Assembly (NCBI GenBank): GCA_004195615.1
Contig: PSPW01000008.1
Span: forward strand, 1 to 48,124
Direction: 5' to 3'
From: Methanobacteriota archaeon
GTDB taxonomy: Archaea; Thermoplasmatota; Poseidoniia; Poseidoniales; Thalassarchaeaceae
Length of the DNA: 48,124 nucleotides
The notes below the pieces were generated by a model. That model saw nothing but the letters and a program-made list of their open reading frames with translations. It was not told the DNA's origin and did not search any database. This document shows positions 32,833 through 40,227 of this stretch, piece after piece (the first letter of the stretch is position 1; the number at the start of each line of letters is the position of its first letter). The translations under genes and the position numbers were made by a program.

Positions 32833-33984
32833 ATGGTTATCCTCTATTCAATTCGCCTGAGGGATGTGAAGCACCTTATTGAGAGAGTTCTAGAACTCCA
32901 GGACGATGAGTCACCGTCTCCAATGATGCCGGAGGTTGAAGAGGTCCCGGATCTAGAGAATCTACTGAAGTCCCTTCAGCCGAAGATTAGAGTCTTCGGT
33001 TGTGGAGGGTGCGGATCCAACACAGTCGCCCGATTAGAGCAAGAGGGATTGTTTGATGAAGAGTATGTCAAGGGGATGGCAGTAAACACCGATGCTCAAC
33101 ATCTGTTGAGAGTGAACGTGGAGAACAAGGTACTGATTGGTCGTTCCGCCCGAGGCAGGGGGGCGGGAGGCGACCCGGAGAAAGGAGAACAGGCAGCATA
33201 CGAATCGGAACGTGTGCTGAAAACAGAGGTAGAGGAATGCGATCTAGCATTCATCACCGCGGGCCTCGGTGGTGGCACTGGAACAGGGAGTGCACACGTC
33301 GTCGCTAGGCTCGCAAAGGCGGCCGGGGCTCTAACAATTGCAGTTGTTAGTTATCCATTTGTTTCCGAGGGGGCTGTACGCAGACAAAATGCTGAATGGG
33401 GCCTAGAGAGACTTAGAGAAGTGTGTGATACAGTAATCGTCCTCCCCAATGAAAGATTGCTAAAAGTTGAGGGGGTGAGGGATTTACCTCTCGACGCAGC
33501 ATTCAGAGTGGCAGACGAATTGCTAATGAGGAGCATATCTGGAGTCTCAGAGATGATCGCGAAGGAAGGAGTGGTCAATCTTGACTTCCAGGATCTACGA
33601 TCAGTAATGGAGAACGGTGGGGGAGTAGCGATGATTGGTCTAGGTGAGGCGACTGTCGATGAGGGTGCAGAGAAGGCAACCATGGAAGCATTGCAGTCAC
33701 CCCTGCTTGACATCGACATCTCTGATGCTAGGGGCGCACTGGTAAACGTAGTCGGCGGTCCAGGACTGACTCTCGGAGAAGCCGAGCAATGTGCGAAGAT
33801 AATCCGAGAGAGCATCAATCCGTATGCCAGAATGATTTGGGGAGTGACCACAGATGATTCGATGGGGAGCAACATCAGGGTCCTTCTGGTTCTAACTGGA
33901 GTTAAGAGCGAGCAGATCCATGGGGCTTCGCTCCATACACAGATGAGAAATCTCAGAAACAGAACTGTGGAATTCGTAAGTTAG
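32833..33984 (+). CDS. ftsZ: Cell division protein FtsZ
   Basis: Tubulin-like GTPase that forms the division ring. The 383 residues include GCGGCGSNTV (56-65), NTDAQHL, the tubulin signature GLGGGTGTGSA (144-154), and the T7 loop near NLDFQDLRSVM. About 50 acidic residues come before the domain, and the C-terminus ends soon after the core with only a short basic tail (MRNLRNRTVEFVS). It starts at ATG 32833 with GGAGTGGGG upstream, after a 55-base gap that probably holds a promoter. In Euryarchaeota ftsZ often precedes secE and spt5, as it does here. Confidence 0.96.
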   Translation: MVILYSIRLRDVKHLIERVLELQDDESPSPMMPEVEEVPDLENLLKSLQPKIRVFGCGGCGSNTVARLEQEGLFDEEYVKGMAVNTDAQHLLRVNVENKVLIGRSARGRGAGGDPEKGEQAAYESERVLKTEVEECDLAFITAGLGGGTGTGSAHVVARLAKAAGALTIAVVSYPFVSEGAVRRQNAEWGLERLREVCDTVIVLPNERLLKVEGVRDLPLDAAFRVADELLMRSISGVSEMIAKEGVVNLDFQDLRSVMENGGGVAMIGLGEATVDEGAEKATMEALQSPLLDIDISDARGALVNVVGGPGLTLGEAEQCAKIIRESINPYARMIWGVTTDDSMGSNIRVLLVLTGVKSEQIHGASLHTQMRNLRNRTVEFVS

Positions 33985-34075
33985 TTTCATTTCAAATTGA
34001 ATGGGAATAGAACTTCTGCTTCCCGTCGTCCTTAAATGGAATCTGTGGGTCGTCGTGGTGCTTCTAGGTGGTAAC

Positions 34076-34339
34076 ATGGCGGTTGAGAACTCCAAGGTAG
34101 GTCCGATTGAAGAGATTGCGCAGTCTTGGCAAGACGAGATTGAAGGCCGTGTGAAGGGGCTTCAAACGGGTTCCTACGCCAGAATTCTGAAAATGGCTAA
34201 AAAGCCCTCGAAGCAAGAATTCAGGCAGACTGTGATAGTTTGTGGAATTGGAATGTTCGTGCTTGGAGCGATTGGTTTCGTTATTCTAGCGCTAATGGTC
34301 AACGTTTTCCCCCCATTCTTCCAATGGCTGATAGGTTGA
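34076..34339 (+). CDS. secE: Protein translocase subunit SecE (Sec61-gamma)
   Basis: About 87 residues with one C-terminal membrane helix, part of the SecYEG protein-conducting channel. The family signature GSYARILKMAKKPSKQEF appears just before the helix, which has VIVCGIGMFVLGAIGFVI. I choose ATG 34076, preceded by AGGTGGTAAC; the longer frame from 34001 would add 25 residues not seen in the family. The stop lies 10 bases before the spt5 ATG, which has the same AGGTGGTAA sequence ahead of it. Confidence 0.92.
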   Translation: MAVENSKVGPIEEIAQSWQDEIEGRVKGLQTGSYARILKMAKKPSKQEFRQTVIVCGIGMFVLGAIGFVILALMVNVFPPFFQWLIG

Positions 34340-34349
34340 GGTGGTAATA

Positions 34350-35216
34350 ATGTCAGAAGCTTATACAGTATATCTCCGAAGCGGAGAGAAGGTTCTGTTG
34401 ATGCAGCGATCGGATGAGGTCGCTGACTTCTCTGGAGCATGGGATGGAATTTATGGAGTAGGTAATCCCGATGACCACGATTCTGTAGTCTCAAGGGTTG
34501 CAGAGTGTACTGGAATAAGCCCAGAAAAGATGGAATTGGTTCGTTCCGGAACGGCCAGAGGACTTGCCTATGGGAATCGTCTTAATGACGTGACTCCGAT
34601 ACTCTTCGTCACCGAGGAGACGGAGATTATCCCAAGCGCATTATACAAGAACAGCGAATGGGTTGACCCCGGAGTGATTCAGACCAAAGACTACGCCACC
34701 CCTCAACTCAAGGAGATGTATGGCGATGTGGCTTCATATCTGTACATACTCAAGACCTCAATCGGTCAAGAACAAAACGTAGCTGGTGAAATCAGGGCCA
34801 GATTATCTGGAACCGGTTCTCTCCAGGATATCCAAGACAAGATCTTCGGAGTCCTCAGTCCACACTACATGAAGGGTTTCATCTTCATTGAGGCTACGGC
34901 AATGCACCATGTCCAGAAGTTGATTGGACGAGTTGGAGTAGGAGTAACCCCTCTAAAGAACTGCAGCAAGGTGTTGGGCGGAGCGGCTCCTCTTGAGGAC
35001 GTCCTTCCCTATCTAGAGCCGAAAGCAGCTACTTCTGGCATTGAGGAAGGCTGTATCGTCGAGATCTCAGGGGGGGCATTCAGAGGGCAGGCAGCAAGAG
35101 TGACCAGAGTTGCCGAAACCAAGGAAGAGGTTACTGTGGAGCTGTTCGAAGCGGCTGTACCAGTTGCGCTTACTGTTCGGGCTGACCAAGTGAGGGTCAC
35201 TCAGAGGGTGGAGTGA
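34350..35216 (+). CDS. spt5: Transcription elongation factor Spt5 with an N-terminal Nudix-like domain
   Basis: Residues 131-212 form the NGN domain (YILKTSIGQEQNVAGEI, MKGFIFIEA) and 232-288 the KOW domain (EEGCIVEISGGAFRGQAARV, KEEVTVELFEAAVPVALTVR), a standard archaeal Spt5 that clamps RNA polymerase and pairs with Spt4. In front is an extra domain of about 128 residues that reads like a Nudix fold: VYLRSGEKVLLMQRS, DFSGAWDGIYGVGNP, SRVAECTGI, then SEWVDPG. In the Nudix box the canonical REUXEE is replaced by SRVAEC, so catalysis is probably lost. The start at ATG 34350 has GAGGTGG upstream. Usual archaeal Spt5 is about 150 aa; this one is 288. Confidence 0.93.
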   Translation: MSEAYTVYLRSGEKVLLMQRSDEVADFSGAWDGIYGVGNPDDHDSVVSRVAECTGISPEKMELVRSGTARGLAYGNRLNDVTPILFVTEETEIIPSALYKNSEWVDPGVIQTKDYATPQLKEMYGDVASYLYILKTSIGQEQNVAGEIRARLSGTGSLQDIQDKIFGVLSPHYMKGFIFIEATAMHHVQKLIGRVGVGVTPLKNCSKVLGGAAPLEDVLPYLEPKAATSGIEEGCIVEISGGAFRGQAARVTRVAETKEEVTVELFEAAVPVALTVRADQVRVTQRVE

Positions 35217-35299
35217 CCCAAGAAGGGTCATTTTTCAGTTTACATCATTATCAAATAGGGAGAACAGGTCGGCGAGTTCCGCGATAAGAGGTCATTTTC

Positions 35300-35578
35300 A
35301 TGTCAGCACGCAACGAAACCCCCCACAAAGTGATTCAAACACTGGGGAAGAAAAAGTGCAATGGATCATGGGAAGCCTCTACGGAAAACCTGACCATGGA
35401 TCAGGTCAAGGAAATAGCTGAGGATCAGAAGGCCCGACTCACTGGAAAGTCAATTTACGCGCGATGCCGAGAAGTAATGGGTACTTGTGTTTCTATGCGA
35501 GTTCGAGTCGAAGGCATGGAGCCAAAGGTGGCTCTGAACGCTATGAGAGAGGGGGAGTTTAGCGAACATTTCAGCTAA
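35300..35578 (+). CDS. rpl11: Ribosomal protein L11 (uL11) reduced to its C-terminal RNA-binding domain
   Basis: The 92 residues align with only the second half of L11. TPHKVIQTLGKKKCNGSWEA corresponds to the PPxSxLIKKxxGIxKGS linker, then ENLTMDQVKEIAE and the CTD core GTCVSMRVRVEGMEP, which binds the GTPase-centre rRNA. The N-terminal domain of about 65 residues is missing. The start has GAGGT 8 bases upstream and an in-frame TAA lies at 35285-35287; the 83-base gap after spt5 is too short to hide the missing part. It is in the normal L11 place between spt5 and L1. In other ribosomes the lost half contacts translation factors. Confidence 0.82.
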   Translation: MSARNETPHKVIQTLGKKKCNGSWEASTENLTMDQVKEIAEDQKARLTGKSIYARCREVMGTCVSMRVRVEGMEPKVALNAMREGEFSEHFS

Positions 35579-35591
35579 ATTCACACGAATT

Positions 35592-35620
35592 GCGGGAGAG
35601 GCGTGAGCCTCGCGAACCGC
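35592..35620 (+). promoter_or_regulatory. GNRA-capped hairpin before the L1 gene, candidate L1 operator
   Basis: The RNA would fold into GAGGC-GTGA-GCCTC (35598-35611), a perfect 5-bp stem with a GTGA tetraloop. A lower GCGG/CCGC stem (35592-35595 with 35617-35620) closes an asymmetric internal loop of GA on one side and GCGAA on the other. It ends before the Shine-Dalgarno GAGGTGA of L1. Some archaeal L1 proteins repress their own operon by binding an rRNA-like motif in the leader, so this is a natural candidate. Binding is inferred, not shown. Confidence 0.5.
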
Positions 35621-35633
35621 AGAGGTGAGAAAA

Positions 35634-36278
35634 ATGAGAGAAAAACTGCAAACTGCGATTCAACAGGCAATCGATGAGGCTCCGGAGAGGAGCTTTGTCG
35701 AATCCATCGAGATTTCGTTCACAATCAAGGATGTTGATCTGAAAATACCGACAAATAGGATTCAGGAAGAGATTAGACTTCCCTCTGGGAGGGGGAAGCC
35801 TGTCAAGATTGCAATGTTCGCTGGAGGCGAGATGGCATCCAAGGCGAGGGCTGGTGGTCTCGAAGTGATTGACCCTTCCACGATTGAGGACTTAGGGGGA
35901 AACCGGCAAAAGGCTAGGAAGATGGCCAATCATTACGACTTCTTCCTCTCGGAAATTCCGCACATGGGAACAGTTGGTAGGTTCTTGGGAGGAGTACTGG
36001 GACCAAGGGGGAAAATGCCTCGACCAGTTCCGCCTACTCTTGATCCATCTGCTCTGGCGTCCGGACTGAAGAACGCGGCCATGGTCCGTTCAAGAGACAG
36101 GATAACCTTCCACACCGCAGTGGGTTCCAGAGAACAGAGTATTGACGACTTGACTGCTAACGCTGTAGCCGTTTGGGATAGGGTAACCGGGAAGCTTGAG
36201 AGGGGGTCCGGGAACATTCGATCTTGCTTTGTCAAGACCTCCATGGGGCCATCCATTAGAGTCGAGGTGATCTTGTGA
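35634..36278 (+). CDS. rpl1: Large-subunit ribosomal protein L1 (uL1)
   Basis: A 214-aa protein of the L1 stalk, which helps release deacylated tRNA and, in several archaea, represses its own operon. The core VGRFLGGVLGPRGKMPRPVP is the classic L1 segment. RSRDRITFHTAVGS and FVKTSMGPSIRVEV complete the fold. I choose ATG 35634, preceded by GAGGTGA; a GTG at 35625 would add three residues. Its TGA overlaps the L10 start as GTGA. Confidence 0.95.
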   Translation: MREKLQTAIQQAIDEAPERSFVESIEISFTIKDVDLKIPTNRIQEEIRLPSGRGKPVKIAMFAGGEMASKARAGGLEVIDPSTIEDLGGNRQKARKMANHYDFFLSEIPHMGTVGRFLGGVLGPRGKMPRPVPPTLDPSALASGLKNAAMVRSRDRITFHTAVGSREQSIDDLTANAVAVWDRVTGKLERGSGNIRSCFVKTSMGPSIRVEVIL

Positions 36279-37288
36279 TTCCAAAGGTAGCTGGATGGAA
36301 GAAGGATCGAGTGTCTGAGTTAACGGAGATTTTCAGCAGCGATGGCGTTGTGGCTGTCGTCGATGTCTCGGGAGTTCCTGCAAGCAACATGATAGATATG
36401 CGGAACACCTTGAGAGAAAGAATGAGTATCACTATGGTCAAGAAATCATTGATGAAGATCGCTTGGTCAAAAGCTGGTAGACCGGAGAATGAGATAGCGG
36501 CTCTTCTAGAAGGGGCTCATCAGCCCTGTGTGATTCACAGCGACTCAATGAATGCATTCGAGATTTTTGGAGAGATGGAGAAGACCCGCCAAGGCCGTGC
36601 AGCCAAGGCGGGAGAAACATTTCCAGAAGACGTTACAATTCCTGCAGGGCCCACAGAATTCGGACCCGGGCCAATTGTGGGAGAGTTCAATGCAGTAGGC
36701 ATCCCTGCTAAGATTGCCAAGGGAAAAGTAGCGATCCAGAGGGACACCACCTTCTCCCAGGGAGAAGAGATTTCTGCGGACTTGGGGATAATGCTAGCAA
36801 AGCTAGGCATCAACCCGATTGAGATTGGTTTAATCCTAATAGGGGCCATCGAAGGAGGTCACTTTTTCCATTCCTCTGATCTAGACCTTGACACAGACGG
36901 GTTGAGGAACGATATAGTGAATGCGACTTCTATTACTTTCAATCTGGCTTGTAACGTACGATGGTTCTCCTCCACAACTACTCCGACTCTTATTTCCAAG
37001 GCTGCTTCAGAGTCTCTGTCTGTTGCTTTGGAGGCTGGAATCGTCAACGACGCGACGGCATCAGCCATACTATCGAAAGCACGCTCACGTGCTCTGTCCC
37101 TAGCTGGACAATTAGATTCCTCAGCTCTTGATGAAGAGTTACGGGCTGCTCTAGGAGCAGCATCTCAGAGTGCTGAAGTCGCCCCCTCCGAGGCGACTGA
37201 AACGGAAGAAGCCGCTGAGGCTGAAGCCGCTGAGGAAGAGGAGGAAGAGGGTGCAGGGTTCGGTGGACTCGGCAATCTCTTCGGATGA
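36275..37288 (+). CDS. rplP0: Large-subunit ribosomal protein L10/P0 (uL10)
   Basis: The 337-aa stalk base protein, which anchors L12/P1 dimers. The rRNA-binding N-terminal domain has [17 protein letters not shown] and [15 protein letters not shown]. The archaeal/eukaryal insertion and [19 protein letters not shown] follow. The C-terminus carries helices for L12 binding (about 245-310), an acidic Glu/Ala hinge and the end [10 protein letters not shown], the factor-recruiting tail shared with L12. Translation begins with GTG overlapping the L1 stop. Confidence 0.95.
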   Translation: MIPKVAGWKKDRVSELTEIFSSDGVVAVVDVSGVPASNMIDMRNTLRERMSITMVKKSLMKIAWSKAGRPENEIAALLEGAHQPCVIHSDSMNAFEIFGEMEKTRQGRAAKAGETFPEDVTIPAGPTEFGPGPIVGEFNAVGIPAKIAKGKVAIQRDTTFSQGEEISADLGIMLAKLGINPIEIGLILIGAIEGGHFFHSSDLDLDTDGLRNDIVNATSITFNLACNVRWFSSTTTPTLISKAASESLSVALEAGIVNDATASAILSKARSRALSLAGQLDSSALDEELRAALGAASQSAEVAPSEATETEEAAEAEAAEEEEEEGAGFGGLGNLFG

Positions 37289-37305
37289 AAAAAAAGGTGA
37301 ATGAA

Positions 37306-37620
37306 ATGGAATATGTATATGCTGCAATATTGTTGCATTCTGCAGGAAAGGACATCGATGACAAGGCCGTCGGCTCAGTGCTGAAGGCTGCTGGAGTCGA
37401 GGCGGACGGGGCCCGAGTTAAGGCCCTAGTCGCCTCTCTAGGCTCCGTTGACATCGATGAGGCCATGGCGACCGCGGTTGCTGCCCCAGTGGCCTCGGCT
37501 GCTCCGTCTGCTTCTTCCGGTGGAGCTGCCCCAGCGGCTGCTCCAGCTCAGGAAGAAGCTGTTGAGGAGCCCGAGGAAGAGGCAGGCAGTTTCGAAGGTC
37601 TTGGCTCCCTATTCGGCTGA
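37306..37620 (+). CDS. rpl12: Large-subunit ribosomal protein L12/P1
   Basis: A 104-aa acidic stalk protein. The N-terminal dimerisation part begins [18 protein letters not shown], then comes an Ala/Pro/Gly-rich hinge and an acidic end with FEGLGSLFG, the tail that recruits translational GTPases. I choose ATG 37306 with GGTGA upstream, because the earlier ATG (37285) adds MKKKVNE not seen in the family. The tail matches that of L10 just before it. It ends the ribosomal operon. With L11 shortened, this tail is one of the remaining factor contacts at the stalk (inference). Confidence 0.93.
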   Translation: MEYVYAAILLHSAGKDIDDKAVGSVLKAAGVEADGARVKALVASLGSVDIDEAMATAVAAPVASAAPSASSGGAAPAAAPAQEEAVEEPEEEAGSFEGLGSLFG

Positions 37621-37653
37621 AGCAAAGATTGGAACGAATGACGCGAAGCCGCT

Positions 37654-38151
37654 ATGGGCGAGGGCCTCGAGGGTGATTTGAGACAAATGGAGCGGATGCT
37701 TGAGATTCCAGTCAGTATAGTGCCCACAGAAGCAATCAGAGCTATGCGGATAATCGGCGAAAGTCGAGGATGGGAAATGGGTCGCTTCGAGGAGACAACA
37801 TTGGTCCAAAGGTGGGCAATAATTGTACCAATTGCCAAGAGAGCTAGGGTCCTTGGATTGAAGGTAATTGGGGGAGAAGCAGAAGGTCTAGCGATTCGAA
37901 CGTGGAGCTATGTGCCCGGTTCTTCTGGAAGGATGTCGTTCGTTTCCTTCAGGATTCCAGAGTTGTTTGACAACGAGAAGTGGAGAGAATTCTTGGTTGA
38001 TTGGTCGAGAAACCTTCCAAGGTGTCCGTGGAAATGGACTTTCATGGAGAGATCAGTAATCGGTTATCTTCTACCTGAATTCAGAAAGTCACGAAAGTTA
38101 TTCTCCAAGGAAGGGGTCGAAATAGACGGTTGGGAAAGTTCGCAAGATTGA
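37654..38151 (+). CDS. Uncharacterised 165-aa protein downstream of the ribosomal stalk operon
   Basis: No family recognised. The protein is soluble and compact, with two likely alpha/beta parts: an N-terminal helix-rich part (about 1-45) and a middle beta-rich part (VQRWAIIVPIAKRARVLGLK, then IRTWSYVP). The C-terminal part is Trp-rich (FLVDWSRNLPRCPWKWTFME). It contains no membrane segment or signal peptide. It begins 33 bases after L12 on the same strand and may be read through from the operon. The start ATG 37654 has GCGAAG upstream but no strong Shine-Dalgarno. Confidence 0.65.
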   Translation: MGEGLEGDLRQMERMLEIPVSIVPTEAIRAMRIIGESRGWEMGRFEETTLVQRWAIIVPIAKRARVLGLKVIGGEAEGLAIRTWSYVPGSSGRMSFVSFRIPELFDNEKWREFLVDWSRNLPRCPWKWTFMERSVIGYLLPEFRKSRKLFSKEGVEIDGWESSQD

Positions 38152-38225
38152 TTGATTGCAGATGCTATTGGACAGATAGAGAGAGCATTTGATATGGTGC
38201 TCTGAGAGCGAAGAGCGGAACGGCC

Positions 38226-38897
38226 ATGGACTTCCAAGATCTTGTAGACACGCCTCAGAAGGTTAAGACGCTGGCAGGAACCTTGATTTTCCTAGTTGTA
38301 TTCCCTATCTACTTCGAAGTTCTGCCATCCTTGATAGATGATGATTCCTCTGGGAGTGGTTCTTCCGGGCTTTCGGGTTCACTACTGGTTAGTTTCGAAG
38401 AGAGTACGACCTCCCTTAGTGAGTCGGTGTCCCTTAATGATGGAGAAAGTCACGATTCTTTCTTCGATGTGATTGTTGAGACGGATTTAAGCATTGGATT
38501 TGTAGAATTGCAAGTGTCTTGCTTCGATAATGATGATCCTGGTCCTGGTTTCACTGACAGTGTAGATGGAGTGAGTGATCTCAGTGATGTCGAAGGAATT
38601 GACGATCAGAGTGCAGATGGAGATTGCTCTGGAGGGGGAAATGGTGGATTTACCATCCGATGGGATGTTACTGCAGGTTACACTGGAGATGAATTCACCG
38701 AAGAGGAAATGGATGAGAATGAGATTAGGGAGATGTGGAATGACGGGGAGATTGGCAGGGGAGTCTGGATTGCCACGATTACCGCTACAATAGAAGCAGC
38801 TCCAATCGCAGGAGGGTTAATTGATAACGATGAGGACTTTGAAATCACTTGGACCGCTGTTTTCTATGAGTTGATAATTGAGGCTGCCAGTGGCTAA
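38226..38897 (+). CDS. Acidic membrane-anchored protein of unknown function
   Basis: A 223-aa protein with an N-terminal membrane helix (about 17-37, LAGTLIFLVVFPIYFEVLP), then a Ser/Gly/Asp-rich exported or cytosolic part. Two Cys (about 98 and 135) could form a disulfide. A beta-strand pattern (FFDVIVETDLSIGFVELQVS, WIATITATIEAAP, WTAVFYELIIEA) suggests an Ig-like sandwich. There is no catalytic motif. Its stop overlaps the end of the convergent YchF-like gene by 4 bases. Orientation across the membrane cannot be decided, since charges flank both sides. Confidence 0.65.
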   Translation: MDFQDLVDTPQKVKTLAGTLIFLVVFPIYFEVLPSLIDDDSSGSGSSGLSGSLLVSFEESTTSLSESVSLNDGESHDSFFDVIVETDLSIGFVELQVSCFDNDDPGPGFTDSVDGVSDLSDVEGIDDQSADGDCSGGGNGGFTIRWDVTAGYTGDEFTEEEMDENEIREMWNDGEIGRGVWIATITATIEAAPIAGGLIDNDEDFEITWTAVFYELIIEAASG

Positions 38898-40177
38898 GTC
38901 TTTGCTTGGATACTTACTACATCTCCGTCAGCTAGTTCATGATCAGCTCCTATCACCATTCCCGATCTAGCATCAATGGCTCTAACGAATCCTTCCCCAA
39001 GGTCAGAATGAACCTGAAACGCTAGACCCTTCGCAGTAGTTCCTCTTTGTATCAGAATCGCGTCTGGAAGGGTTTTGCCATCCCCATCAACCCAATGGGT
39101 CTCGTCCTGAACTGGGTATGCGACGATTCTGGATAGTTGTCCGAACACCACTTCCGACAGAAGACCGACAAGGCCCCCGCCCTCCCAAGAAGATAGGGTA
39201 CTAGAAATTGACTCTAATGCTGTCTTCTGCTTCTCGGTCAGGTTCTCTTCCCCATCATCTGTGAGTTCAAAGTCTGAGTCTCCTAGTTGGTAGGAAATCA
39301 TTCCAGAGGAGGATGCTCGACGAAGGGCGAGCTCGGCCTCGGCACTAGTGAAGACTACTGTGCCCCCGTTAGACTCGACTTCGGATGATAACTCGGATCC
39401 ATGATAGCTCCTGTTGTCAGTCTTGTTGGCTGCTACTGAGATTGGGAACAGCGACTTCCTGACAGCAGTAGCCAAAGTTCTGAGCTCTTCTGGCCCCCAC
39501 AATGCAGGATCTGTCGAAGATTGGTGTTCTCTCTCGACTGATGAAAAGCCTGCAGCAACGTGATACTCTGTCGCACCAATCCCCGTTAATCTCTCGAGAA
39601 AGTGCTCGCGAATCGCTCGAACCCCTTCGGCTTGCGCCTTTCTAGAAACTCGGTCCAATCCTTTTACCATTATTCCCATAATCCATGAGTCTAATTCTCC
39701 GAGTAGGAAGCGGTGTTCATCAATTGGTTCTGAGCCTCCTGAGCCAACTGGGTTTCCCTCCAAGTCAGTGGAACCAGATACATCAACTACCTGAATTAGG
39801 GCATCACATCTTGAAAGGTCAGAAAGAAACTGGTTCCCCCTACCTCTGCCTTCGTGGGCACCAGGAACCAAGCCGGCTACGTCAACTAGAGTTACAGGGA
39901 CCACCCGCTTGAATCCGGAGCATGAGCCAGAATTGGGAACGCAGATGCTGCCTACTCTGGGATCTGCAGCTTCGGTACTCTGAAGCCTACCAGATGACTC
40001 TCTCCGTTCCCTTAGACTCAAACAAGCACAACTCTCTGGTAATGGAATCCAAGTCACTCCAACGTTTGGGTCAATGGTTGTGAAGGGGTAGTTTGCAATG
40101 TCAACCGGCATTTGAGTTAGTGCAGAGAATGCCGTTGACTTTCCCACATTCGGCTTCCCGACCAGACCGATCCTCAT
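38894..40177 (-). CDS. OBG/YchF-family GTP-binding protein
   Basis: A 427-aa P-loop protein. G1 is GLVGKPNVGKST (4-15), and NYPFTTIDPNVG forms the switch I region. G3 is VDVAGLVPGAHEGRGRGNQF, distinctive of the OBG/YchF/DRG group, and the base-specifying motif is AANKTDN. The C-terminal part ends in a TGS-like domain (DAILIQRGTTAKGLAFQVHSD... then ADGDVVSIQ). Archaeal YchF relatives associate with ribosomes. Whether it prefers ATP, as bacterial YchF does, or GTP cannot be decided; the NKxD motif suggests guanine. Start ATG 40177. Confidence 0.9.
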   Translation of the reverse strand: MRIGLVGKPNVGKSTAFSALTQMPVDIANYPFTTIDPNVGVTWIPLPESCACLSLRERRESSGRLQSTEAADPRVGSICVPNSGSCSGFKRVVPVTLVDVAGLVPGAHEGRGRGNQFLSDLSRCDALIQVVDVSGSTDLEGNPVGSGGSEPIDEHRFLLGELDSWIMGIMVKGLDRVSRKAQAEGVRAIREHFLERLTGIGATEYHVAAGFSSVEREHQSSTDPALWGPEELRTLATAVRKSLFPISVAANKTDNRSYHGSELSSEVESNGGTVVFTSAEAELALRRASSSGMISYQLGDSDFELTDDGEENLTEKQKTALESISSTLSSWEGGGLVGLLSEVVFGQLSRIVAYPVQDETHWVDGDGKTLPDAILIQRGTTAKGLAFQVHSDLGEGFVRAIDARSGMVIGADHELADGDVVSIQAKT

Positions 40178-40227
40178 GCTATCCCGATAGTGGCAGAACC
40201 TATCGACCCATTGACTATGTGGTCATA

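Noticed and set aside
34001-34075. 25-residue hydrophobic N-terminal extension of SecE
   Set aside because: The ATG at 34076 has a strong AGGTGGTAA Shine-Dalgarno and gives the normal SecE length. The extension is leader DNA.
35217-35299. Possible hidden N-terminal half of L11 by frameshift
   Set aside because: The gap is 83 bases, too short for about 65 residues. An in-frame TAA lies at 35285-35287, and the L11 frame has its own Shine-Dalgarno and ATG.
37201-37260. Glu/Ala-codon-rich stretch in L10 as a possible repeat expansion
   Set aside because: It is the normal acidic hinge of archaeal L10/P0 before the GLGNLFG tail.
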